A DNA stretch of 27,667 bases from JAAEKA01 sp049299095 (GTDB lineage: Bacteria > Chloroflexota > Anaerolineae > JAAEKA01). The stretch spans positions 1 through 27,667 of the forward strand of contig JBAQWV010000124.1 of the NCBI GenBank assembly GCA_049299095.1, written 5' to 3'. Shown here piece by piece: positions 5,308 to 12,752 of the stretch. Each line of letters begins with the position of its first letter. The first letter of the stretch is position 1. The position numbers were made by a program, and so were the translations under genes. A model generated the notes under the pieces. The model worked only from the letters and a program-made list of their open reading frames with translations, was not told where the DNA came from and did not search any database.

Positions 5308-7956
5308 ATGCGCACCGACTCCAACGCCCACACCTACCTCCGCCGCGAACCCATCGGCCGCCGACTACGCGTCCCCGCCGGCGCCCAGGTGAAGCAGATC
5401 CCCATCGAACGCGGCCCGAACGGGGAAACCGGTACCCGCGGTGACTACGTCGTCGCGTCCGCGCAGGTACTCGCGAAGAAGCAGATCGGCCGCACTCCCG
5501 CCACCACGAAACGGGCCCCCGTCGAACCGTGGCAGACCGAGGCGTGGGAACTGCGCGACGAAACCGGGGAGCTGCGTTTCATCGGTGACCGCCAAGCCCG
5601 GTCCTGCTCCCAAGTGCGCCTGTACGTCGGGAAGAAGGAAACTCCCACCGGTGACGTCATGCCCATCGATGACGGGATCGGCGCAGCCCTCGGGCACGCC
5701 CTGTTCGCGAACCTCGGCCAAACCGAGCAGACCCTGAAACGAGCCGCGCAGCACCTCATCTACAACGGCGAGTCCCTGCAGGTCATCCGCGAAGACCCCG
5801 ACACCGGGGCACTCACGTGGGACGCGCACTCAGTCTCCGAACTCACCGGCACCCCCGGCCGCTGGAAACTGAACAACGGCGTCGACCCGGCCCGCGACCT
5901 CGGTGACGACGAAATCCTGATCCGCACCTGGACCGCGCACCCCCAGTGGGGCGGCCGCGCCGACGCACCCGTCCGCGCGATCCTCCCCATCGCCCGTGAA
6001 CTGCGCGCCATGTCGCAGTACATCAGCGCCCAAATGGACTCCCGCCTCGCCGGCGCCGGGGTGCTCCTCATCCCCGACGACCTGCAGTCCATGCACTCGC
6101 AGGGCGGCGACGACGACGATGACTATTCCCTCGCCGACGAGCTGACCGACTACATGGTCACTCCGATCAAGGACCGGGACTCGGCGGCGTCGATCGTGCC
6201 CATCATGCTGACCGGCAACGGTGACTCGTTGGACAAGGTTCGGCACATCTCGTTCGCGACCGAACTCGATCAGCAGGTGCCGGACCTGCGGGACGAATCG
6301 ATCCGCCGAGTCGGCCTCGGCATGGACTCCGACCCGTCGGTACTCCTCGGGCAAGGCTCGTCGAACCACTGGTGCATGGATACCGAGTCCGAGGTCTACA
6401 CCCGCCGCGGGTGGGTCGGCGTCGACGATATCCAGATCGGTGACGAGTGCCTGTCCCTCGACCATGAGACCGGGCTGTCCGTCTGGAAACCCGTCGTCGA
6501 CCTGTACCGGGCCGAAGTCGTGAACGAGCCCATGCTGTCCGTCGAGGGCCGATTCCACTCCTCCCTCACGACGATGGGGCACCGCTGGCCGGTTGTGCGG
6601 AAGCGCACGGACGGTGGAGAGCGCTGGGACCGTGAGTGGATGACGAGCGCCGAAATCGCCGATATGGCGAGCGGGTACTCGGGGAGCAACCAGCTGCCGA
6701 TCAAAATTGCGCGTGGTGCACTGCACGCCCTACCGACGGTCGCGAAGTACGACGACGCGTTCGTTGAACTCGTCGCGTGGCTGTTCACTGAGGGCGGCCT
6801 GTCCTACCGTGAGGGCGCTGCTACGCCTCACCGGGTGGCGATCTACCAGTCGCATGAGGTGAACGCCGACAACTGTGCCCGCATCCGCAGCGCACTCACT
6901 ACGATGTATGGGCCTGCCCGGACCGAGGCCAAGGTGGGTCGCCCCACGAATGCCGAGGAGCAGGTCGCGTGGTGGCGCGAGGTGCGCGAGGGACGGCGAA
7001 CCCGGTTCGTGCTGTCCAAGGCTGCGTGGACTCCTCTCGTGGAGGTCGCGCCGCACCGGATGGTGTCGTTCGACTTCATCGACTCCCTGACGCACGCCCA
7101 GCTGCTCCTGTTCATGGACACCGCAGTCCGCGGCGATGGATGGAGGATGCGGGGCAAAACGCGGGTGCTCGCGCAGAAGGACCCGGCGATGCTCGACGCA
7201 TTCGAGCGCGCTGCGATCCTCGCCGGGTACACGACGACACGCCGGACGCGCGACGTCGAGGGATTCCACACGCATGAGCAGCACACCGTGTCGGTGTCCG
7301 AGCGCGTGGAGTCACGCCCCCGCGCGAACACGATCAGCATGGAGACGTACACGGGGACGGTCTGGTGCCCGACGGTGGCCGACACTCACACCGTTATGGT
7401 GCGACGCCGGGGCCATGTGTTCTTCACCGGGCAAAGTGCGTGGGCGGTCGACGAGAACGAAATTAAGTTCGCGGTCCAACCCATCGTGGCCGTCGTCTGC
7501 CATGCGCTCACCGTCGGCTTACTGCGGCCACTCCTCGTCGAGCAGGGCGTCCCCGACCCCGACCTGTACTCGATCTGGTACGACGCGACACCACTCCTCG
7601 TGCGCCCGGACCGGTCGAAGGACGCGCAAGCCCTGTACGACAAGGACGTCATCGGGGCGGCGGTACTGCGCCGCGAGAACGGGTTCGACGACGAGGACGC
7701 GCCCACTGACGTCGAGCAGGACCGGAAACTGCTGCTGGCACTCCTGCAGTCCCGCCCCGACTGGGCCGACAAGCTACTGCCGGCACTCGGGCTCGTCGTG
7801 CCCGGGATCGGTGGTGCCCCGGAGGAAGCTGACGAGGCGGCCGCCGACACCGAGACCGCGCCCGGCGCTGAACTCGCGAGCACTGACTCCGCGGTCGTCG
7901 CCCCAGAACCTGACAACGGGCCCCCCGTCCCCGGGGAAACGGAGGCAAGCCGATGA
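5308..7956 (+). CDS. Portal protein with intein
   Basis: This forms the dodecameric channel at the capsid vertex through which DNA is packaged and ejected and onto which the tail connects. The ORF is 882 aa; residues 356-709 are an intein, leaving a 528-aa spliced portal of normal size. Portal-like segments include WQTEAWELRDETGELRFIGD, a helical region around ILPIARELRAMSQYISAQMD, LIPDDLQ, and after the intein SAWAVDENEIKFAVQPIV, a well-conserved portal signature (NHW-SAW across the junction). The C-terminal ~60 residues are acidic, proline-rich and probably disordered. The ATG has AGGAGG upstream. The stop overlaps the next ATG. Confidence 0.93.
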   Translation: MRTDSNAHTYLRREPIGRRLRVPAGAQVKQIPIERGPNGETGTRGDYVVASAQVLAKKQIGRTPATTKRAPVEPWQTEAWELRDETGELRFIGDRQARSCSQVRLYVGKKETPTGDVMPIDDGIGAALGHALFANLGQTEQTLKRAAQHLIYNGESLQVIREDPDTGALTWDAHSVSELTGTPGRWKLNNGVDPARDLGDDEILIRTWTAHPQWGGRADAPVRAILPIARELRAMSQYISAQMDSRLAGAGVLLIPDDLQSMHSQGGDDDDDYSLADELTDYMVTPIKDRDSAASIVPIMLTGNGDSLDKVRHISFATELDQQVPDLRDESIRRVGLGMDSDPSVLLGQGSSNHWCMDTESEVYTRRGWVGVDDIQIGDECLSLDHETGLSVWKPVVDLYRAEVVNEPMLSVEGRFHSSLTTMGHRWPVVRKRTDGGERWDREWMTSAEIADMASGYSGSNQLPIKIARGALHALPTVAKYDDAFVELVAWLFTEGGLSYREGAATPHRVAIYQSHEVNADNCARIRSALTTMYGPARTEAKVGRPTNAEEQVAWWREVREGRRTRFVLSKAAWTPLVEVAPHRMVSFDFIDSLTHAQLLLFMDTAVRGDGWRMRGKTRVLAQKDPAMLDAFERAAILAGYTTTRRTRDVEGFHTHEQHTVSVSERVESRPRANTISMETYTGTVWCPTVADTHTVMVRRRGHVFFTGQSAWAVDENEIKFAVQPIVAVVCHALTVGLLRPLLVEQGVPDPDLYSIWYDATPLLVRPDRSKDAQALYDKDVIGAAVLRRENGFDDEDAPTDVEQDRKLLLALLQSRPDWADKLLPALGLVVPGIGGAPEEADEAAADTETAPGAELASTDSAVVAPEPDNGPPVPGETEASR
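6373..7434 (+). other. Intein with in-frame LAGLIDADG endonuclease domain in portal (354 aa)
   Basis: The splicing domain starts with Cys in CMDTESEVYTRRGW and has a B-block-like LTTMGHRWPVV. Two LAGLIDADG-type motifs lie in the middle: LVAWLFTEGGL (portal residue ~488 on) and LLLFMDTAVRGDG (~599 on), the second followed by the typical ending with LAQKDPAMLDAFERAAILAG. The C-terminal block is VWCPTVADTHTVMV then HVFFTG and a final Gln, with Ser as the +1 extein residue. Removal restores NHW-SAWAVDE. A C-terminal Gln replaces the usual Asn, a known but uncommon variant. Unlike inteins 1 and 3, here the endonuclease is fused in frame. Confidence 0.9.
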
Positions 7957-8324
7957 CCACATGCGACGATGTGCTGATGGCATGCAGCATGGCCGCCCGC
8001 CTCACCCTCGAAGCGGCCGCGAAGATGGTGCGGAACCACCGCGGCCGCACCGAACGCGGCCGCTACCAGGGCTGCCCAGATGACCTGCTGTACCTGTCCC
8101 TCGACCCGCCCGCGACCGAAGCGGAGATGGACCGGTTCGTGGAGAAGTTCACCGACTGGTGGGGCCTGCCGACGGTCCTCGACGAGTCCGCGGTCCCCAA
8201 CGCGCGCCTCTACATGCAGGCGTGCCAGCAGTACGTGCGAGACTGCATGCTGTCCCAACGCGCGCACAATGTTGCCGCGCTCCGCGCCTACCTCGCCCAG
8301 GTCGATGCCGTCGCCGCCGGATAG
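7953..8324 (+). CDS. Hypothetical protein between portal and MuF genes, 123 aa
   Basis: The ATG overlaps the portal stop and has GGAGG upstream. The protein is helical and rich in Ala, Arg and Cys (MTTCDDVLMACSMAARLTLE; LYMQACQQYVRDCMLSQRAH). A central piece has LLYLSLDPPATEAEMDRFVE. It lies between portal and minor capsid genes, a position often occupied by small head-assembly factors, but nothing in the sequence identifies it. The following MuF gene probably starts inside its 3' end. Confidence 0.75.
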   Translation: MTTCDDVLMACSMAARLTLEAAAKMVRNHRGRTERGRYQGCPDDLLYLSLDPPATEAEMDRFVEKFTDWWGLPTVLDESAVPNARLYMQACQQYVRDCMLSQRAHNVAALRAYLAQVDAVAAG

Positions 8325-10743
8325 GTTGCTGCGTCAAGCCGCTGACCGTCACCTCCACCTCGCCGCCCAAGACCTCGAATCGGTCGTTGTGGCCGCCGTC
8401 GACGCATGGCTGACCGCCTGCCGGTACGCCATCATCACCACCCTCATGGAGCAGCGGGGACTCACCGCCGCCGGTCTCCCCGAGGCTGCGGTCGACGCCG
8501 CCCGCCAGGCCTGGCACGAATGGCGCCGCCACGTCGACAACAACGTGCTGCCCGCCGTCGCCGTGCAGTTCGGTGACGCCTTCCAGCAGACGCGCCTAGA
8601 GAACCGCGACCAGGGCTCGTTCGCCCCGCAGATGGAGTTCATGGAGACCGTCGCCGATCGGCTGCGGATCTGGCCTGATGGCGCGTTCGAGGAACTCCGG
8701 CCCGAACTCGTCGAAGCGTTGGCCGGTGCCGAAACGATCGAGCAGATCACCGACCGTGTCGGCATGGTGCTGGGGATCGACGCCGACCAGCGTGCGATCA
8801 AGGCCCGGATCGTGGAAGTGGAGAAGGCCCTCGACGACCCGGCCGGGCATGGTCTCGACAAACTCGACGTGGCCGAGCTCCGCGCCGAGCGCCGCGCATT
8901 GTGGGAGGAACACGACGCCGAGGAAACGCGGTGGCGGTGGAAGGCCCGCCGGATTGCGCGCACCGAGTCGCATGCCGCCGTCGAAGCGGGCACGCTGGCC
9001 GCGGCCCGCCAGAATGAAGCCGACACCGGTGAGACCTGGTTCAAGCGGTGGCTGGCGACCGATGATCCCCGCACCCGCGTGTCCCATCGTGTCGCCGACG
9101 GCCAGACCGTGCCACTGTCCGCGAAGTTCCGTGTCGGAGGGTTCCTCCTCGACCACCCCGGCGACCCCATCACGATCGCGCCGCACGAAACGATTAACTG
9201 TTTCCCGGCGGACACCCCGATCGACGCGCCGGGACTCGAAGCCTCAATTCGCACGCCGTACGTCGGCCCGCTGGTAACGGTCCGCATGAAGTCCGGTGGC
9301 GTCCTGTCCGGTTCCCCGAATCACCCGGTACTCACCGAACGCGGCTGGGTCCGACTCGGCGAGCTGGAGCAGGGCGACAACCTCATCCGCGCAGCGATCG
9401 GTGAACTTGACCTTGGCGCGGGGGCTGACCCAGACGTACAGGGTGTGCCAGCCACGATCGGCGAGGTGCATCGTGCGCTCGACGCCGCGCCCGGCGTGCG
9501 CCACCATCGGGTGAGCGGGAGCATGGTGGACTTCTACGGCGACCGGCCAAGCGGCGAGGTCGAGGTTGTATCGGCCAACAGCGAGCTGCGGCACCGTCTC
9601 GACGCCGCGCACGCGCAGAAGCTCCGCGAACTCGCCCTCAAGCGGGGATACCCGGCAGTCGAGCCGCTGCGCGGTTCGCGCGCGGGCCTCCATTTCGGCG
9701 TCGGATCGCGTCATTCCCCGAACGGCGTCATGGGCGGAGGCAGTCAGGCGGGAGCGTTCCTCGGCGGAGGTTTGAGCCATACGGGTGAACATGGCGTCAC
9801 TCCGGTTCCGGGGAGTGAGACCGCCTTCGACCAGGGCGCGGCGCACGGCCGCGCGGGTGACGCCAAGGTCGAGAGCGATCGCCTGCTCCGACTCGCCGCC
9901 GAGGTAGCGGCGGATAGCGGGCTTGGTGTCGAACACGCTGCGTCGTTGGCGGCTGGCGTCCTCGCGGCTGCGCGAGATGCCGAGCTCGCTGACCTTCTTG
10001 CTGACCCACGGAGTCGATACCCCGAGCTGTTGAGCGATCTGGGGAGCTCCCTGGCCGGACTCGTAGAGCTGGATGAGGTGATCAATGTCGACGTGCGTGA
10101 TTTTAGCGGGCATCTGTTCACCGTTCAGACGAGTAGCGGAATGTATTTAGCCTCGTCATTCATCGTACGTAACTGCCGGTGCACCCTCCTGATCTATCCG
10201 CCGAACGCGCTGCAGGACGCACTCCAAGGCCCTGACGGGAGCATGGGCGAAGTCCGGCCCGAGGGGGTGCGGATCGGCCCCGACGACCCCGACAAGGTGG
10301 AGCAGGCGATCGTGGACGTCGCCGGCCGCGAATCCCGCGCACTGCCCGACAACCTTCAAGCGCGCGGCGAAGACCACGGCCAGACCGCACCGGCCGCCCC
10401 GGTCGACGTCGAACTCACCGACGACCGTGCACTGCCAGTCAACGACGCGGTCCCGGACCTGGCTTCGTACAGCGACGACGACCTCCTCGACCTGATGGCC
10501 GAGAAGGTGCGCTCCGATGACGGCATGTACGAGCAGCTCCTGGCCGAGTACGACCGACGCCAGGACGACGGCCCGCCGGTCGCACCGGAACCCCCGTCGA
10601 CGGACGCTGTTCCCGACGCGGAGTTCGCGGCCCTCGACGACGACGCGCTCCTGGACTTGATGGCTGATCACGTCGGCACCGATGACGGCGTGTACGAACG
10701 GGCCCGCGACGAGTACGACCGCCGACAGCAGGACCGAGACTAG
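8305..10743 (+). CDS. MuF-like minor capsid (head morphogenesis) protein with intein
   Basis: MuF-family proteins bind the portal inside the capsid and may be ejected with DNA. The ORF from ATG 8305 is 812 aa; residues 299-623 are an intein, giving a 487-aa spliced protein. Before the intein are the family hallmarks RIARTESHAAVEAGTLAA, then TWFKRWLATDDPRTRVSHRV and DGQTVPLSAKFRVGG. The junction restores HETIN-CRCTLL, the conserved C-terminal end of the MuF domain. After the domain is an acidic tail with two related units (DDDLLDLMAEKV...YDRRQ at 10474-10566 and DDDALLDLMADHV...YDRRQ at 10636-10734). The start is uncertain: ATG 8305 overlaps the upstream gene by 20 bp, and TTG 8326 is a rival directly after its stop. 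Confidence 0.88.
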   Translation: MPSPPDRLLRQAADRHLHLAAQDLESVVVAAVDAWLTACRYAIITTLMEQRGLTAAGLPEAAVDAARQAWHEWRRHVDNNVLPAVAVQFGDAFQQTRLENRDQGSFAPQMEFMETVADRLRIWPDGAFEELRPELVEALAGAETIEQITDRVGMVLGIDADQRAIKARIVEVEKALDDPAGHGLDKLDVAELRAERRALWEEHDAEETRWRWKARRIARTESHAAVEAGTLAAARQNEADTGETWFKRWLATDDPRTRVSHRVADGQTVPLSAKFRVGGFLLDHPGDPITIAPHETINCFPADTPIDAPGLEASIRTPYVGPLVTVRMKSGGVLSGSPNHPVLTERGWVRLGELEQGDNLIRAAIGELDLGAGADPDVQGVPATIGEVHRALDAAPGVRHHRVSGSMVDFYGDRPSGEVEVVSANSELRHRLDAAHAQKLRELALKRGYPAVEPLRGSRAGLHFGVGSRHSPNGVMGGGSQAGAFLGGGLSHTGEHGVTPVPGSETAFDQGAAHGRAGDAKVESDRLLRLAAEVAADSGLGVEHAASLAAGVLAAARDAELADLLADPRSRYPELLSDLGSSLAGLVELDEVINVDVRDFSGHLFTVQTSSGMYLASSFIVRNCRCTLLIYPPNALQDALQGPDGSMGEVRPEGVRIGPDDPDKVEQAIVDVAGRESRALPDNLQARGEDHGQTAPAAPVDVELTDDRALPVNDAVPDLASYSDDDLLDLMAEKVRSDDGMYEQLLAEYDRRQDDGPPVAPEPPSTDAVPDAEFAALDDDALLDLMADHVGTDDGVYERARDEYDRRQQDRD
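9199..10173 (+). other. Intein in MuF protein (325 aa) with endonuclease gene on the opposite strand
   Basis: The intein begins with Cys in CFPADTPIDAPG. The B block is GGVLSGSPNHPVLTERGW, and LGELEQGDNLI is typical of the Hint fold. It ends GHLFTVQTSSGMYLASSFIV-RN, with Cys as the +1 extein residue. The penultimate residue is Arg, not His. The + strand frame has no stop across the whole element, but its middle is mostly unremarkable (Ala, Gly and His rich), apart from SMVDFYGDRPSGEVEVV, which may belong to the splicing domain. An 870-bp ORF on the minus strand (9244-10113) lies wholly within the element. Confidence 0.88.
9244..10113 (-). CDS. Antisense homing endonuclease, Vsr/EDxHD-like, with two HTH motifs
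   Basis: A 289-aa protein is encoded opposite the MuF intein. Residues 22-46 (QGAPQIAQQLGVSTPWVSKK...) and 76-98 (EQAIALDLGVTRAAVRRALV) are two helix-turn-helix motifs suited to specific DNA recognition. Residues ~156-230 resemble the Vsr/EDxHD fold: PLEGEFAELLRVRGVETVPQ, then YNLDLAAWPVAVEVHHAPAH with D185, E194 and H196/H197/H201, and a final DRGWHTLYVWVS. By hand count over 9541-10080, its third codon positions are 147/180 GC versus 132/180 for the sense frame, favouring the minus strand as the selected frame there. Its upstream region (10114-10175) is unusually AT-rich with a TACATT that could be a -10. The likely role is mobility of the intein. Confidence 0.78.
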   Translation of the reverse strand: MPAKITHVDIDHLIQLYESGQGAPQIAQQLGVSTPWVSKKVSELGISRSREDASRQRRSVFDTKPAIRRYLGGESEQAIALDLGVTRAAVRRALVEGGLTPRNRSDAMFTRMAQTSAEERSRLTASAHDAVRGMTRSDAEMEARARTAQRLDCRVSPLEGEFAELLRVRGVETVPQLAVGRYNLDLAAWPVAVEVHHAPAHPMVAHAGRGVERTMHLADRGWHTLYVWVSPRAKVKFTDRCADEVVALLQLAESDPAAFGEYRVIRGTGQDATGLHADRYQRADVRRAN

Positions 10744-10797
10744 GTTCCCCTCCTACCGCTGCTGGTGGTGGATACTGGTAGCCGAACCAACTTGTGT

Positions 10798-10821
10798 GCT
10801 GCTGGCGGTTGGGCCGGGCAC
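10798..10821 (+). repeat. Structural-gene leader repeat, copy 1 (upstream of protease)
   Basis: This is one of four copies sharing the core GCYGCTGGCGGTTGGGCCG. The core can fold as CTGGC-GGTTGG-GCCGG. The copy ends 21 bp before the protease ATG. A second small hairpin (CCCGA-CCTT-TCGGG) follows and partly covers the ribosome binding site. A degenerate half copy (GCTGCTGGTGGTGGAT) lies exactly 40 bp upstream at 10758. Confidence 0.85.
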
Positions 10822-10842
10822 CCGACCTTTCGGGAGTCCGCC

Positions 10843-12630
10843 ATGGCCGACACGTTCGTTGCCCTCACTGCCGCCGGCATCGTCTACGACAAGAACGATT
10901 TCGCTGACCCGCACCTGGACGGTCCGACGGCGCTCACGGTGACCGCCGACGGCCGCGTGTTCGGGCATTTGGCGTCGCATGGGACATGCCACATCGGGTA
11001 CGGGGACCGGTGCGTGACGCCGCCGACCTCGGCCAGTGGCTACAAGTACTTCCACCAGGGTGTCGTCAAGACCACCGACGGGGATCTGCCGGTGGGGAAG
11101 CTGACGATCGGGACCGGGCACGCGACGCTTGGGCAGGACGCTGTCGCGGCGGCCGCGCACTACGACAACACTGGCGCTGTCGTGGCCGCGGTACGTGCCG
11201 GGGAGGACGAGCACGGTATCTGGCTCGCTGGCCGTCTGGTGCCGGGTACGTCCCCGGAGCGGGTCGACGAGCTGCGGCGGTCGGGTGTGTCGGGTGATTG
11301 GCGTGGCGTCAACGGGCACATGGAGTTGGTGGCTGCGCTCGCGGTGAACGTTCCCGGGTTCCCGGTGCCCCGCACCGAGCAACTGGTGGCCGCTGGTGGT
11401 GTCGAGTCGCTGGTCGCCGCCGGAGTTGTAGCACCGGCCAGCCCGCCGACCACCGAGGAGATTGAGGCGTTGGTGGCGGCGGCCGTCGGGGAACGGTTCG
11501 CGATGCAACGCCGACGCGAAGCGGTGGCCGCCCAGGTGGAGGCGATTGTGGCGTCCGCTGGTGTGGATCGCCGGGCCCGCGCGGTCGCCGAGGTGGAGCG
11601 GGTGCAGGCCGCGCGGGCCGCCGACGACGTCGAAGCGCTCACCGCGGCGGTCGATTCCGGTATCCCCGGTCATCTGCCGGCGGCGTTGAAGCGGTACTGG
11701 ACGAAGGGTGCTGGTCTGGCGCGGTGGTCGACGTCGCCGCACCCGTACACGGCGCTCACCCGCGCGCTCCGCTCGGAGTTGCCGCCGAAGGCTCAGCACA
11801 TGGTCAATGGGCTCGCCGCGAACCTGTTCAAGGCTGTGTTCGGGATCTACCCGGGGCAGCGGAAGGAACTGACCGCGGCTGGCGCGAAGCGTCGTGTCCG
11901 CACGCAGGAGGGCGCGACCCGGTTCGGGTTGTCGGTGGGTGATCTGATCCCGGACGCGATCGAGGACGTGCAGAACACCGCGGGGAATCTGGTGGACGCG
12001 GCCGGTAAGGGGCTGGCGAAGCTGGTTGATCCCGACCGCGATGACGAGAAGCCGCCGAAGGCCCCGGACGGGCCTGACGCCCCCGATGAGACCCCGGCCG
12101 ACGATGCCCCGGCTGAAGAGGCGTCGGCGCCGGACCCGGAGTTCGACAACATTGGCGACACCCCGCAGTCCGTCGAACGCAGCGCCGACGGTGAACTGCT
12201 GCCCGACTCGGCCGCCCCCGAGGTGGACGAAACCCCCGCAGCACCGGAGCCCACCACTGACGACACGTTCCAGGCCGTCGACGGACTCGACCCCGACGTC
12301 GACGACTTCGGCGAAACCCCGGCCCCGGAACCGGGCACCCCGATCACCGACACCGACATCCCGCCCCGACTCGACGGCACCGGGCGCCTCGAAGAGGACC
12401 AGGCCCCGGCGACCGGCGCGTACGGTGGTGCCCTCGTCGACTTCGCGGGAGGGATCGCCTACTACGACGACGGGTCCGACACCGACGGGCAGACGTGGCG
12501 GCACTCCGAACCGTACGAGGACCCCGAATCGTTGGCGGCGTCGGCGGCCGCGCACGCCCGCGCCATGCGCGCACTCGGCTACACCATCCCCAACCGGCGG
12601 ACGGCGGGTGGTGCCTACCCAAAAGGCTGA
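10843..12630 (+). CDS. Capsid maturation protease (with long acidic C-terminal region)
   Basis: This probably cleaves scaffold or capsid N-termini during prohead maturation. The ATG at 10843 is preceded by CGGGAG and gives 595 aa. The N-terminal ~190 residues match actinophage head proteases: MADTFVALTAAGIVYDKNDF, VTADGRVFGHLASHGTCHIG, GTGHATLGQDA with H93, AAHYDNTGAVV with H106, WLAGRLVPGTSPE, and SGVSGDWRGVNGHMELVAAL with S147/S150 as nucleophile candidates. A helical middle part is followed by ~170 acidic Pro/Asp/Glu-rich residues, scaffold-like, and a small C-terminal domain with DFAGGIAYYDDG. A slippery CCCAAAA lies two codons before the stop, so a longer -1 frameshifted form is likely. 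Family is inferred from pattern; the active site is not proven. Confidence 0.82.
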   Translation: MADTFVALTAAGIVYDKNDFADPHLDGPTALTVTADGRVFGHLASHGTCHIGYGDRCVTPPTSASGYKYFHQGVVKTTDGDLPVGKLTIGTGHATLGQDAVAAAAHYDNTGAVVAAVRAGEDEHGIWLAGRLVPGTSPERVDELRRSGVSGDWRGVNGHMELVAALAVNVPGFPVPRTEQLVAAGGVESLVAAGVVAPASPPTTEEIEALVAAAVGERFAMQRRREAVAAQVEAIVASAGVDRRARAVAEVERVQAARAADDVEALTAAVDSGIPGHLPAALKRYWTKGAGLARWSTSPHPYTALTRALRSELPPKAQHMVNGLAANLFKAVFGIYPGQRKELTAAGAKRRVRTQEGATRFGLSVGDLIPDAIEDVQNTAGNLVDAAGKGLAKLVDPDRDDEKPPKAPDGPDAPDETPADDAPAEEASAPDPEFDNIGDTPQSVERSADGELLPDSAAPEVDETPAAPEPTTDDTFQAVDGLDPDVDDFGETPAPEPGTPITDTDIPPRLDGTGRLEEDQAPATGAYGGALVDFAGGIAYYDDGSDTDGQTWRHSEPYEDPESLAASAAAHARAMRALGYTIPNRRTAGGAYPKG

Positions 12631-12642
12631 CCGCCGACGCGG
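12618..12642 (+). promoter_or_regulatory. Candidate programmed -1 frameshift site (C_CCA_AAA plus hairpin)
   Basis: In protease codons the sequence is TAC CCA AAA GGC TGA, giving the canonical heptamer C CCA AAA at 12618-12624. Six bases later a hairpin CCGC-CGAC-GCGG (12631-12642) can form, followed by a second one (CTCG/CGAG, 12644-12656). Slipping back one base continues as AGG CTG ACC into the frame ending at 13136. That frame has no ATG, GTG or TTG between 12624 and 12753, yet looks coding. Confidence 0.65.
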
Positions 12643-12752
12643 ACTCGCCAGCCGAGACGCCCGCCGTCCCCGATCCACCGACCGCACCGGTAGTCCCGGG
12701 CTCGCCCGATGACTATGGCCGGTTCACTGACCAGGCGAGCCGATACCTGAAC

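Noticed and set aside
10753..12687. 644-codon minus-strand ORF opposite the capsid protease
   Set aside because: Arg/Gly/Val-rich shadow with no motif; the + strand protease frame has conserved features and a ribosome binding site.
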